64,000 nucleotides of DNA from Nocardia acididurans (GTDB lineage Bacteria > Actinomycetota > Actinomycetes > Mycobacteriales > Mycobacteriaceae): NCBI RefSeq assembly GCF_016741815.1, contig NZ_JAERRJ010000001.1:124001-188000 (forward strand). Reading direction: 5' to 3'. Position numbers and translations under genes: made by a program. The notes under the pieces were generated by a model. That model searched no databases. It saw only the letters and a program-made list of their open reading frames with translations, and was not told the DNA's origin. Below are positions 55,961-64,000 of this stretch, piece after piece (the stretch's first letter is position 1; each line of letters opens with the position of its first letter).

Positions 55961-57832
55961 ATGAGTCAGGGGCTGGCGCTCGGCATCACCGTCGGGTCGT
56001 CCAATACCGTCGCCGTGACGACTTCGGGGGGACACAGCACCACACACATCCGGCCGAGCGCGCTCGTGCCGGAGCAGGAATTGCCGGAGAGCTTCCTGTC
56101 CCGGGTCGGGGATCCCGTGGACATCCGGACCAGAGACGGATCCGCTGTTCGCGCGGCGGATCTCGTGGCCGCGGCGATCGGCCGGGTAGTGGACGACCTC
56201 GACGCCGCCGCGGCCACGATCGCCTGCTATCCGGCGTGGTGGTCGCAGCACACGGTGGAGGTGCAGCGCGACGCGCTCGCCGCCGCCGGACTGGACGGTG
56301 TGGCACTGGTTCCGGAGCCGGCCGCGGCCATGCGCTGGCTGCAGGAGGTACACGAGTCCACCCACGACGGCGCGATGGTCGTATACGACCTGGGCACAAC
56401 GGGTTTGACCGTTTCGGTGGCGCGCACGGGCGCCATGTCGGGACTTCTGGGCGAACCGGTTCGTTCCACCACAGTGGCAGGTGCGGAATTCGATCTGCTC
56501 GCCATGCGCTACGTCCTCGCGTTTGCGGTCGGCGAAAATGATTTCGATCCATTCGATCCGCGAGTGGAACAAGAATTGGCGGATCTCCGCGTTCGCTGCA
56601 AAATTGCGAAAGAAACACTTTCCAAACAAACGGCCACGGTGGTCCCGGTCCGCCTACCCGACCTCGGCCCGGTGGACGTGCGCCTGGTCCGCGACGAATT
56701 CGAAGACCTCGTCCGCAACCCCCTGCTCACCTCCACCGATCTGGTCCGCGAGGCCGTCCGCCGCGCCGGACTGACCGTCGCCGAACTCGACGGCATCCTC
56801 CTCACCGGCGGCGGCGCGGCCATCCCACTGGTCACCGAACTCCTCTCCACCGAATTCGGCATCCCGGTGGCCACGGCCGCCGACCCCGCCCACCTCAGCG
56901 CACACGGCGCGGCACTGCTCGCCGCCGACCTGCTCACCGACACCACCCCGACCGAACCGCACCCGAGCATCGCCAGCCCCCTGGCCGGGCTGGCCCGCCC
57001 CGGTATCCCGGCCCGTCGTGATCCCGGCTCCGAACGCGCAAATGACCTGCGCTCCAACAGTTTCGAATACTCAGCCGCAGAGAGCGGAACACCCGGCGCG
57101 GGGCTACCCGGACACCCGAGCGGCGCGTTCCCCCGCACCGACCGGAACTCCGACGACGGGCCCGGCGCACGCGAACTCCCCGTGAGCCACAGCGCCGAGC
57201 GCACCCCCGCCGCCGAGGAATCCGTGTCGGACAAACCGCGCGCTCTGCCCACCCTCCCCACCGACGACGAACAGCCCACCGGATTCGCGCATTGGAAGCG
57301 GGTCGCGGTCATGGGCGCGGTGGCCGTGGCCATCGCCGCGCTGGCCACGGGCACGCTGGCCATGGGCACCGGTGTGCAATCGGCCCCACCGGAATCGTCC
57401 GGGCCGCAAGCACCTTCGACGACCGTGGCGGCCCTGGACAATGCCGATCCGCAGACCGGTGGCAGCGACCAGGCGGGAACCACCGGCCAGGCCGCACCCA
57501 TCGCCGGAGTGGGACCGACCACCGCCGGGCGTCCGGCCGGATCGAATCCCGCAGCGGGAGCGGGCAATCCGTCTCCCGGCGCCGCGCCCACCACGGCGGG
57601 CGCGGCGGCCACCGAACCGGCCGCCCCCGCCGGGCAACCGGAAACCACTGCCCCGCCGCAACTTCCAGCCGCGCAGCAGCCGCAACTTCCGTCCCTGCCG
57701 CAGCCCGAGCTGAAGGTTCCGACGGTACCGTCCCTGCCCAGCGTGCCCGGTGTCCTCAACGGCACCGTCGATCAGCTCGGCGACGCCGTCCCGGCGCTCC
57801 CGACACAAGTCCTTCCCCGCACCGGCGGCTGA
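55961..57832 (+). CDS. Hsp70-like membrane-anchored protein with altered ATPase motif
   Basis: A 623-residue protein. Residues 1-330 are an Hsp70/actin-type nucleotide-binding domain: GITVGSSNTVAV in phosphate site 1, VVYDLGTTGLTVSV in phosphate site 2 and ILLTGGGAAIPLV at the adenosine site. The Asp normal in GIDLGTTN is Thr here, so ATP turnover may be lost. There is no substrate-binding domain. A disordered linker (about 340-440) leads to a transmembrane helix at 447-468 (VAVMGAVAVAIAALATGTLA) and a Pro/Ala/Thr-rich outer tail. ATG 55961 follows GGGGAT. It is the first gene of a unit divergent from iniBAC. Confidence 0.85.
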   Translation: MSQGLALGITVGSSNTVAVTTSGGHSTTHIRPSALVPEQELPESFLSRVGDPVDIRTRDGSAVRAADLVAAAIGRVVDDLDAAAATIACYPAWWSQHTVEVQRDALAAAGLDGVALVPEPAAAMRWLQEVHESTHDGAMVVYDLGTTGLTVSVARTGAMSGLLGEPVRSTTVAGAEFDLLAMRYVLAFAVGENDFDPFDPRVEQELADLRVRCKIAKETLSKQTATVVPVRLPDLGPVDVRLVRDEFEDLVRNPLLTSTDLVREAVRRAGLTVAELDGILLTGGGAAIPLVTELLSTEFGIPVATAADPAHLSAHGAALLAADLLTDTTPTEPHPSIASPLAGLARPGIPARRDPGSERANDLRSNSFEYSAAESGTPGAGLPGHPSGAFPRTDRNSDDGPGARELPVSHSAERTPAAEESVSDKPRALPTLPTDDEQPTGFAHWKRVAVMGAVAVAIAALATGTLAMGTGVQSAPPESSGPQAPSTTVAALDNADPQTGGSDQAGTTGQAAPIAGVGPTTAGRPAGSNPAAGAGNPSPGAAPTTAGAAATEPAAPAGQPETTAPPQLPAAQQPQLPSLPQPELKVPTVPSLPSVPGVLNGTVDQLGDAVPALPTQVLPRTGG

Positions 57833-57846
57833 GAGTTGGATTCCAG

Positions 57847-60800
57847 TTGATAGGCAACACCCCAGTCGCACTCGATTCGCTCCCGTGCGCACGAGAAATC
57901 CTCCGGGACCTGGACTCCGCTGACTCCACGCCCCCGCTCTACCTCATCCGGGGCCGCTCCGGCACCGGCAAATCCACCCTGCTGTCGGCTATCCGCGCCC
58001 GGCTCCAGCTGCGCGGCATCACCGTCACCGACCGTCCCGGCGACGTGGTCCCCCAGCTGCGCGGCCTCACCAACGACCGCGCGGGCGACGTGGCCGCGAC
58101 CCCGGACAACAGCCGCGACACGGTCACCGGGTCCACCTCCGACGCGGACCCCACCGCGGCGGAGCCGAGTCCGGCCGGCCGTCGCGACGGTACGACGCAG
58201 CCGCGCAACAGATCAGCCGTCGATCAACTCGTGGTCGCGGCCGTCGCGGGCGCCGCGTCCACGTCCAACGGCGCGGACGCTCTCCGGCACAGCTACGCGC
58301 TGGTCGTGGACGACGCCCACGGGCTCACCGCGGATGAACTCGAATTGCTCTACACGGCCGCCGATTCCGCTGCGTGCGCGGTGATCGTCGCGAGTCGTCC
58401 CCGCCCGCACGACACGCGCACACGCGCCTTCGCGGATCTGGTGTCGCGCCGGGGCCGGGTGGTCGATCTGCGGGCACTCGGCGTCACCGAGATCGCCCCG
58501 TTCGCACGCGAATTGGGCATGATGGTGCCGCGCGGTCTGGCCCAGCACATCCACCGCCAGACCGACGGCATCCACGGCGGCGTGGTCGCCGCACTGTCGG
58601 CGGCCTGCGCCACCCGCCTGGATGCCGGGGTTGCCGCGGTCGACAAAGCCGTCACCGCCTGGGCCCGCACCCGCCTCGACGACGCGGACCCCGACCTCCT
58701 GGACACCTTCGTGGTGGCCGCGCTCGGCGCGGGCCTGGATGCGAGCGAGCTCATCGAGGTCCTCGACGTATCCCCTTCGGTAGCACAGGATCTCGTGGAT
58801 AGAGCGCGGGCCGGGGCGCTGATCACGGACGCGGATCTCCTCCTCTCCCCCGCCGTGGCTCCCCTGCGCACCCTGGTCGGCGACCGCCGTTTCCTCGCGG
58901 TGCAGCGCAAACTACTCCAGGCACGCCTGGACGCGGGACTGCTGCGCGACCACACCGCGCTCCTCCTAGCAGAAGCCGGGGTCCGCGATCCCCGTCTGGC
59001 CGAATTCCTCTGCACCGCAGCGGAAAAGGCGGGAGACGAAGCAGTCCGCTACTACGCCGCCGCGGCAGCGGCCGGTGCGGACTCCACCGCCATCGCCGTC
59101 CGCTGGGCCGACGCCGCCGCCCGCGCCGGCGACTGCGACGCCGCCATCCGCCTGGCCGAACCGGCCCTGGCCCGCCCCGAAACCCCGCCCGCCGACCTCA
59201 CCGCCGCCGTCCGCATCTGCGCGGGTGTCTGGGCCCGTCGCGGCCTCACCACCCGCGCCGCCCAGCTCTACACCTGGCTCGGCGCCCACCGCGTAGGCGC
59301 CGACTGGGCGATCGGCGCGGCCGTGCTCTACCTCGCGGGCGACGCCGAAGCCGCCCGAGCCCTCTCCTCCTCATCCGCGCACTGGCCACCGACCGAGGCC
59401 AACGCTCGCGCCGCCCTCATCGCGGAGGCCCTGGCGGGCTCCACCGAAACACCACCGAGCAATGGCCTTCCCGCCGCGTCCGCACCCACCGGTCGTAGAG
59501 GCGACCACACCACCGCCGCGACGGTCCCGGTTACAGCCACGAACGCGCCCGTCACCGCCCCCGGTTCGTTCAGCCGACCGACCGCCCCACCTGGCCCCCT
59601 TCCCGATGTCACCGGCGTCAGCCCGCTCGGCCAGTCGTCACCCGCATCCAATTCCATTGGGAGCACCTTCGGCATCGACTCCGCCCCTCGAGAGGCAACC
59701 GCGCCCGACTCGGACCGTGCCCCCCGAGCCAACGGTTCCTCGAGGGCGACAGTCGAATCCGCAACCACTTCGGCTGCCCCCAGTGCAACGACGTTCGGCT
59801 TCGCTCCCACCGCGAACGGCCGCAATTCCTCAGGCCACGCGACAATCGCTCGCGGCGGAGCTCCAGGCGCGCACGATGACGACTCATTCGGCCGCGCGGC
59901 AACCGCGCCCGGTCTCGCTCCGAGCTCTCGGGATGGGCGCAGTTCCGGACCCACCGCATCCGCTGCCGGATTCGATCGGTCCAACGGCGGTGACGACACC
60001 GCCGACCACACGGTGACCGCGCGCGGTTCCGGGCCGACAGTGCGGAACAGCGTCGAGGTCGAATCAGCCTCGTCCGCAGGCACTTTCAGTCATGCACTGC
60101 CGGGTGCGGGCTTCGAGCCGGGCGTGCGGGTAGTGCCTGCGCTGACTGTGCCCACGCCGCCGAACGCACTCGACATGACTGCACCGCAAGGTATTCCGGC
60201 CATCACACCGGAGTCGGCGACACCGGGCGAGCATCGGCGGACACAGCTTCCGGCGGTTTCCGACGCCCGTCGCACGGCGGCGGTGGCGGCAGCCTCGGCG
60301 CTCATCGGGGCCGCGCATTACAGCTCGGCCCCCGGCGACAGGTTCCTGCCTTGTTCGGCGGTGTCCATCGCGACGCTGCTGTGCTTGAGCATGGGTGAAC
60401 CGCGCCGGGCCGCGGATGCCCTGCGTGGTGCGGGCCAGGATCCGCAGCATCGGGTGCTGGGGGCCTGGGTCGCGATGCTCGGCGGCGATGAGCAGTCGGC
60501 CGCCGCGATCATCGCGGATCTCGATGTGGCGCAGTTGGATCCGCGGGATCGGCTGCTGGCGCACGGCGTGATCGTCGGGTTGGCGCGGCGCAGCGGGGAT
60601 CACACCGCGCTGACACTGGCCTGGCAGGCGGCGTATCCGCTGTTCGACGAGGTGGGCGCGGATCTGCTGGGGCTGTTGCCCATCGGTGAACTGTGGCTGG
60701 CGAGTATCCGGCTGCGGGACGAGGGCCGGGTGAGCGCGCTGGTGGGCGCGGCGGCCGAGGTGCTGGCGCGACTCGGGGAGCCGCCCGCGTGGGCGAATGC

Positions 60801-61398
60801 GTTCCACTGGTACGCGATTCAGGCCGCCATCGCCCATGAGAATCCGAATGAGCTACTGCCGCACGCACATCGGTTGAAGGCTGCCGCCGAGGCCGGTGAC
60901 CCGCAGGCCGCCGCGCTGGCGGACGCCGGCCGCACCTGGGTGCTGGTGCTGCGCGGGCAGGTGGCGCGCGGCCCGGTGGAGGCTGCCGTGCATCGGCTGG
61001 CCGCGCTCGGTCTCATCTGGGATGCGGCCAGGCTCGCCAGCGAGGCCGCTCTCGCCGCCGATGATTCGGCGACCGCGACGGCCCTGTTGAAGCTGGCGCG
61101 CACGATCCGCGCGCAGGCCCGTCCCCCGGAGGGCGCGGCCATCCGGCCTCCGGTTCCGGCGGATCCGGCGCCTCGTCCGGAGCCGGTCATCGAGACCGTG
61201 CTCAGTGAGCGTGAGCGTGAGGTGGCCGAGCTGGTGCTACTGGGCTTGACCTACCGGGAAATCGGGGCTCGGCTCTACATATCCGCGAAAACCGTGGAGC
61301 ATCACGTGGCGCGGATACGACGTCGAATCGGTGCGGGCTCACGTTCGGAGTTATTGTCAATGCTCCGCGCCATGGGCCACGGCTCCCTGCTCGTGTGA
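57847..61398 (+). CDS. Very large STAND/MalT-like LuxR-family regulator
   Basis: A 1183-residue regulator. The N-terminal AAA/STAND ATPase has Walker A GRSGTGKSTLL and Walker B SYALVVDDAHGL; a sensor region follows with helical repeats (about 330-530). A Ser/Thr/Pro/Gly-rich insert of about 270 residues (roughly 531-804) interrupts it. TPR-like helices resume, and the LuxR helix-turn-helix closes it (LSEREREVAELVLLGLTYRE, ISAKTVEHHVARIRRRIG). The start TTG 57847 is 14 bp after the Hsp70-like stop; no stronger start was seen. M. tuberculosis iniBAC is controlled by a MalT-like regulator, IniR (Rv0339c); equivalence is a hypothesis. Confidence 0.85.
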   Translation: MIGNTPVALDSLPCAREILRDLDSADSTPPLYLIRGRSGTGKSTLLSAIRARLQLRGITVTDRPGDVVPQLRGLTNDRAGDVAATPDNSRDTVTGSTSDADPTAAEPSPAGRRDGTTQPRNRSAVDQLVVAAVAGAASTSNGADALRHSYALVVDDAHGLTADELELLYTAADSAACAVIVASRPRPHDTRTRAFADLVSRRGRVVDLRALGVTEIAPFARELGMMVPRGLAQHIHRQTDGIHGGVVAALSAACATRLDAGVAAVDKAVTAWARTRLDDADPDLLDTFVVAALGAGLDASELIEVLDVSPSVAQDLVDRARAGALITDADLLLSPAVAPLRTLVGDRRFLAVQRKLLQARLDAGLLRDHTALLLAEAGVRDPRLAEFLCTAAEKAGDEAVRYYAAAAAAGADSTAIAVRWADAAARAGDCDAAIRLAEPALARPETPPADLTAAVRICAGVWARRGLTTRAAQLYTWLGAHRVGADWAIGAAVLYLAGDAEAARALSSSSAHWPPTEANARAALIAEALAGSTETPPSNGLPAASAPTGRRGDHTTAATVPVTATNAPVTAPGSFSRPTAPPGPLPDVTGVSPLGQSSPASNSIGSTFGIDSAPREATAPDSDRAPRANGSSRATVESATTSAAPSATTFGFAPTANGRNSSGHATIARGGAPGAHDDDSFGRAATAPGLAPSSRDGRSSGPTASAAGFDRSNGGDDTADHTVTARGSGPTVRNSVEVESASSAGTFSHALPGAGFEPGVRVVPALTVPTPPNALDMTAPQGIPAITPESATPGEHRRTQLPAVSDARRTAAVAAASALIGAAHYSSAPGDRFLPCSAVSIATLLCLSMGEPRRAADALRGAGQDPQHRVLGAWVAMLGGDEQSAAAIIADLDVAQLDPRDRLLAHGVIVGLARRSGDHTALTLAWQAAYPLFDEVGADLLGLLPIGELWLASIRLRDEGRVSALVGAAAEVLARLGEPPAWANAFHWYAIQAAIAHENPNELLPHAHRLKAAAEAGDPQAAALADAGRTWVLVLRGQVARGPVEAAVHRLAALGLIWDAARLASEAALAADDSATATALLKLARTIRAQARPPEGAAIRPPVPADPAPRPEPVIETVLSEREREVAELVLLGLTYREIGARLYISAKTVEHHVARIRRRIGAGSRSELLSMLRAMGHGSLLV

Positions 61399-61443
61399 TC
61401 ATTCGGTGCGGAGGACCATGACGCACCGAGTGAGGTAACGAGG

Positions 61444-62538
61444 ATGGCCACTGGCGTGGGCCTGCGGATGGCCGACGACGAATGCGTCGTGGCCATCGTG
61501 ACCAGCGACGATGCCGAACCTGAGGTGCACTTCGTCGTTCGCGAGTCCATCCTGCACATGTCCGAGGACGGCGACGCCGAACTGGGCGGCCCGAAACCGC
61601 CCGAGTACTCGCACTCCATCAGCGGTTTCGTCTCCGCCGTCGGCGATACCGCGGGCATGCGGGTGGACGACGGCGAGGCCTACCGCGCCGAGGACCTCAT
61701 GGCCACGGCCGCGTTCTGCCTGATCAACCTGGCCGCCGATCGGCTGAGCGGTCCGGCGGAGTTCTACGCCACGCACCCGGACACCTGGCCGGAAGCCTAT
61801 GTGCGCGCGCTACGCGAGGCCATGGACTACCTCGGCCTGAAGTCCGTGGTGCTGGTCAGCGAACGCGATCTTCCCCAGCCGGACGAGGATATCGGCAGGT
61901 TCTACGCGCATCACGCGGCCCGCGCGGCCCTGGCTGCGGTGCTGTCCACGCCCGCCGGTCTGACCCCGCCCGATCCGACGGCCTCGACCGAGAACGCCGC
62001 GGCCGTCACCGATGTGCTCCCGGCCGTGACCACCGCCGAGCCGGCCGCGCAGGCGTACGCCTATTCGGCCGCCATTCCCGCCGCGACCAGTGCCGAGTCC
62101 ACGACCGGGCAGTCCACACCGGCCTCCTCGACGCGCTCCAATCGCGGCCTCTACATCATCGCCGCCGCCACGGCCGTCATCGGTTTGCTGCTGGGTGGCC
62201 TGGGTGTGGCCGCGGTTTTGCGGCCGAGCGATTCGACGCCGACGCCGCGCGGCGAAGTGCGCTCGCAACCGTCGTCCACGGCGGATCCGACACCGGCCGA
62301 GGTCCCGCCGCCTGTCGAGCCGGAACCGACGACCGAGCCGCCGACGGTCATCACCACCATCATCGTGGTCCCCGCACCGACCACGACCGAACCGCCGCCC
62401 ACGACCACACCGCAGACGACCACGCCACCCCCGTCGACGTCGAGTGAGCCGACGACGACGAACCGGCGAAACCCGAGGAACTCCCGGACGACATCGCCTG
62501 ATGTGGACGAGCAGTGGGAAGACGACTTCCCGTTCTGA
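61444..62538 (+). CDS. Half-sized Hsp70-like membrane protein
   Basis: A 364-residue protein. Residues 1-175 align with the first lobe of the Hsp70-like protein encoded two genes upstream: YATHPDTWPEAYVRALREAM and LGLKSVVLVSE match its CYPAWWSQHTVEVQRDALAA and LDGVALVPE. The second lobe, including phosphate site 2 and the adenosine site, is missing, so it should not be an ATPase. A linker, a transmembrane helix (residues about 236-257, IIAAATAVIGLLLGGLGVAA) and a Thr/Pro-rich outer tail follow. GAGG is close to ATG. It lies 45 bp after the regulator and probably belongs to the same unit. Confidence 0.8.
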   Translation: MATGVGLRMADDECVVAIVTSDDAEPEVHFVVRESILHMSEDGDAELGGPKPPEYSHSISGFVSAVGDTAGMRVDDGEAYRAEDLMATAAFCLINLAADRLSGPAEFYATHPDTWPEAYVRALREAMDYLGLKSVVLVSERDLPQPDEDIGRFYAHHAARAALAAVLSTPAGLTPPDPTASTENAAAVTDVLPAVTTAEPAAQAYAYSAAIPAATSAESTTGQSTPASSTRSNRGLYIIAAATAVIGLLLGGLGVAAVLRPSDSTPTPRGEVRSQPSSTADPTPAEVPPPVEPEPTTEPPTVITTIIVVPAPTTTEPPPTTTPQTTTPPPSTSSEPTTTNRRNPRNSRTTSPDVDEQWEDDFPF

Positions 62539-62643
62539 TTTCGTAGAGACCTTCGGTCGTTCTTGCCCTAAAGTGATGCGCTGACCGATGTTCCGCAAAG
62601 TAACCGGACCGTCGGTCTGCTGGGTGCACTACGAAGGGACTCC

Positions 62644-63999
62644 ATGCGCAAGTTCATGGCGCGCCGCGCCGCGGTCAAGGCAGCCACCGTCGCTTTCGCT
62701 TCGGCCGTCGTTGTGAGTCCCCTGCTACCAACGGTTTCCGCGTCCGCCGATCCGGCGCAGCTCGCGGCCGACACCCTGCCCGCCGAACTGGTGGCGGCTA
62801 TTCAGCGCGATCTGCACATGTCACCCGCCGAATACCTGGACCGGGCGGCGAAGGCCCAGCAATTGCGTCAGTACGCAAGCGAATTCCGCACCGAACGGCC
62901 CGAGGATTTCGCGGGTGCGTGGCTGGGCAACGACGGTAAGCCGGTCATGGCCGTGACGTCCCTGGACGCCGCCCGCATCGCCGCGGAGGACGGCTACCAG
63001 ACGCGGCTGGCCCCGATCAGCGCCGACAATCTGGAATTCTCGCTGACCCAGTTGAATTCGTGGATCGCCGAGCAGCCGTTCGATCTGTCCAGCGTGATCA
63101 ATTCGGTGGCGATCGACTTCCTCAACAGCCAGCTGGTGCTGAGTGTCGCCAACACCCCGGCCGGGCATCTGCTGAATCTGCCGACGCTGCTCGCGAATAT
63201 CAAGGTGATGCTGTCGCCGAACAACGGCGGCCCGGTGGAGCGGCGTCCGATGGGTGGCGACACCTATATCAGCGCCCCTACCTCGCTCGATGACAGCTCG
63301 CTGCAGAGCGTCGATGTGTGCTCGTTCGGCTTCAACGCGACCGACAATGCGGGCAATGCCCTGAATATCAGTGCCGGGCATTGCAATCCGAACCTGGGCA
63401 AGGCCAATGACCGCGCCGATGTCTATCTCCCGAATGTGCGGGCGCTGGCGTCGAGCCCGCAGGTCGGCACCTTCGTGACCTCGCAGCTGGGCGGCGCCGC
63501 GGCGCTGGATTACTCGGTCATCAAGCTCAATGACGCGGCGGTCGGCAATGGCATGGATCAGCCGAATGTGCGTGGCGCGAACGGCACCACGCTCACCATC
63601 ACCGGTATCGCGAATCCGGTGACGGGCGCGCCGGTGTGCAAGTCGGGGCAATCCTCCACATTCACTTGCGGTTTCGTGGTGGCCGATCGGGTGGAGACCC
63701 AGCTGTACACGACGGAGGGCCAGTCCAAGACGGTGCGCGGATTCGCCTCCAGCGCGTGCACCCTGGGCGGCGATTCGGGTGGCGCGATCGTGTCGGGCAC
63801 CCTCGCCCTCGGCATCACGAGTGGATCGAATGCGGCCGACGCGCCGAATTGCAACGAGGCCAATGCCGCGCTGGCGCAGTACGGTGGGACGGCGACACTC
63901 GGAATTCCGATCACCGCGATCCTGTCCGATATCGACGCCAACTCCGGTGGCGGACTGGGCAGTGGGATCCAGGTGCGGACCAAGCCGAACGCGGGATGA
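62644..63999 (+). CDS. Secreted trypsin-like serine protease with pro-region
   Basis: A 451-residue exported S1-family peptidase. The signal peptide (residues 1-36) has basic MRKFMARR, a hydrophobic core and SASA-DP at the cut site. Residues about 37-220 are an alpha-lytic-type pro-region that folds the enzyme. The catalytic domain has H246 (ISAGHC), D289 (ALDYSVIKL) and S378 (GGDSGGAI), and six cysteines placed for three disulfides. GAAGGG lies five bases before ATG. It is 105 bp after the half Hsp70-like gene and may be separately transcribed. It is complete: the stop is two bases from the window end. Confidence 0.9.
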   Translation: MRKFMARRAAVKAATVAFASAVVVSPLLPTVSASADPAQLAADTLPAELVAAIQRDLHMSPAEYLDRAAKAQQLRQYASEFRTERPEDFAGAWLGNDGKPVMAVTSLDAARIAAEDGYQTRLAPISADNLEFSLTQLNSWIAEQPFDLSSVINSVAIDFLNSQLVLSVANTPAGHLLNLPTLLANIKVMLSPNNGGPVERRPMGGDTYISAPTSLDDSSLQSVDVCSFGFNATDNAGNALNISAGHCNPNLGKANDRADVYLPNVRALASSPQVGTFVTSQLGGAAALDYSVIKLNDAAVGNGMDQPNVRGANGTTLTITGIANPVTGAPVCKSGQSSTFTCGFVVADRVETQLYTTEGQSKTVRGFASSACTLGGDSGGAIVSGTLALGITSGSNAADAPNCNEANAALAQYGGTATLGIPITAILSDIDANSGGGLGSGIQVRTKPNAG

Positions 64000-64000
64000 G

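Noticed and set aside
57292..57846. Upstream extension of the STAND regulator into the Hsp70-like gene
   Set aside because: The open frame overlaps about 540 bp of the Hsp70-like coding region in another frame. TTG 57847 is the first start after that gene.

Overview
This window is high-GC actinobacterial DNA, most likely from Nocardia or a close relative in the Mycobacteriales. The sequence shows mycolic-acid and arabinogalactan type functions: a fused HadA/HadB dehydratase, a TtfA-like protein, an EmbR-type SARP/FHA regulator and a complete iniBAC operon. Several blocks follow the order of the Mycobacterium tuberculosis chromosome around Rv0341-Rv0385. These are purA, Rv0358, Rv0359, Rv0360c and Rv0361; then fba, DedA and GH76; a SpoU methyltransferase; pyrE, ttfA, clpB and an Rv0385-like flavohemoglobin; then hspR, dnaJ, grpE and dnaK; and iniBAC. 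That comparison is from memory of the family layout, not a search.

Layout. 1-8.8 kb: the 3' part of a MocR/aminotransferase gene, purA, and the Rv0358-0361 block, including a 932-residue membrane protein with a Gly/Pro-rich collagen-like region. 9-15 kb: fused hadAB, a divergent HxlR regulator and MFS exporter pair, a secreted DUF4185 protein, an EmbR-like regulator and fba. 15.9-26.6 kb: two tandem DedA proteins, GH76, an RNA methyltransferase, a DUF4190 protein, a NarL-type two-component pair, Uma2, a small membrane protein, an NCS1 permease with a kinase-like phosphotransferase, and a lysoplasmalogenase-like protein. 26.6-34.4 kb: a KASIII enzyme, pyrE with an SDR, ttfA, a DUF5666 membrane protein and clpB. 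34.5-39.3 kb: a quinone oxidoreductase, then three related ferredoxin-reductase-type proteins, two of them type II flavohemoglobins, ending in an AT-richer gene-free stretch.

39.3-43.6 kb: the dnaK-grpE-dnaJ-hspR operon, with HspR-box (HAIR-like) sites upstream of both dnaK and clpB, so one repressor probably controls both chaperone sets. 43.6-49.6 kb: DUF1707 membrane proteins, a HhH-GPD protein, an ECF sigma factor, a haloalkane dehalogenase and a zinc dehydrogenase. 49.7-64 kb, the most unusual part: the iniB-iniA-iniC dynamin operon is divergent from an Hsp70-like membrane protein, a 1183-residue STAND/LuxR regulator, a half-sized Hsp70-like membrane protein and a secreted trypsin-like protease. 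A 4 x 65 bp tandem repeat, resembling mycobacterial MIRU elements, lies between iniA and iniC.

Working idea (inference): the 50-64 kb section is an envelope-stress module in which the degenerate membrane Hsp70-like proteins and the STAND regulator sense a signal and control the dynamin operon. No tRNA, rRNA, CRISPR array, insertion sequence or phage gene was seen.
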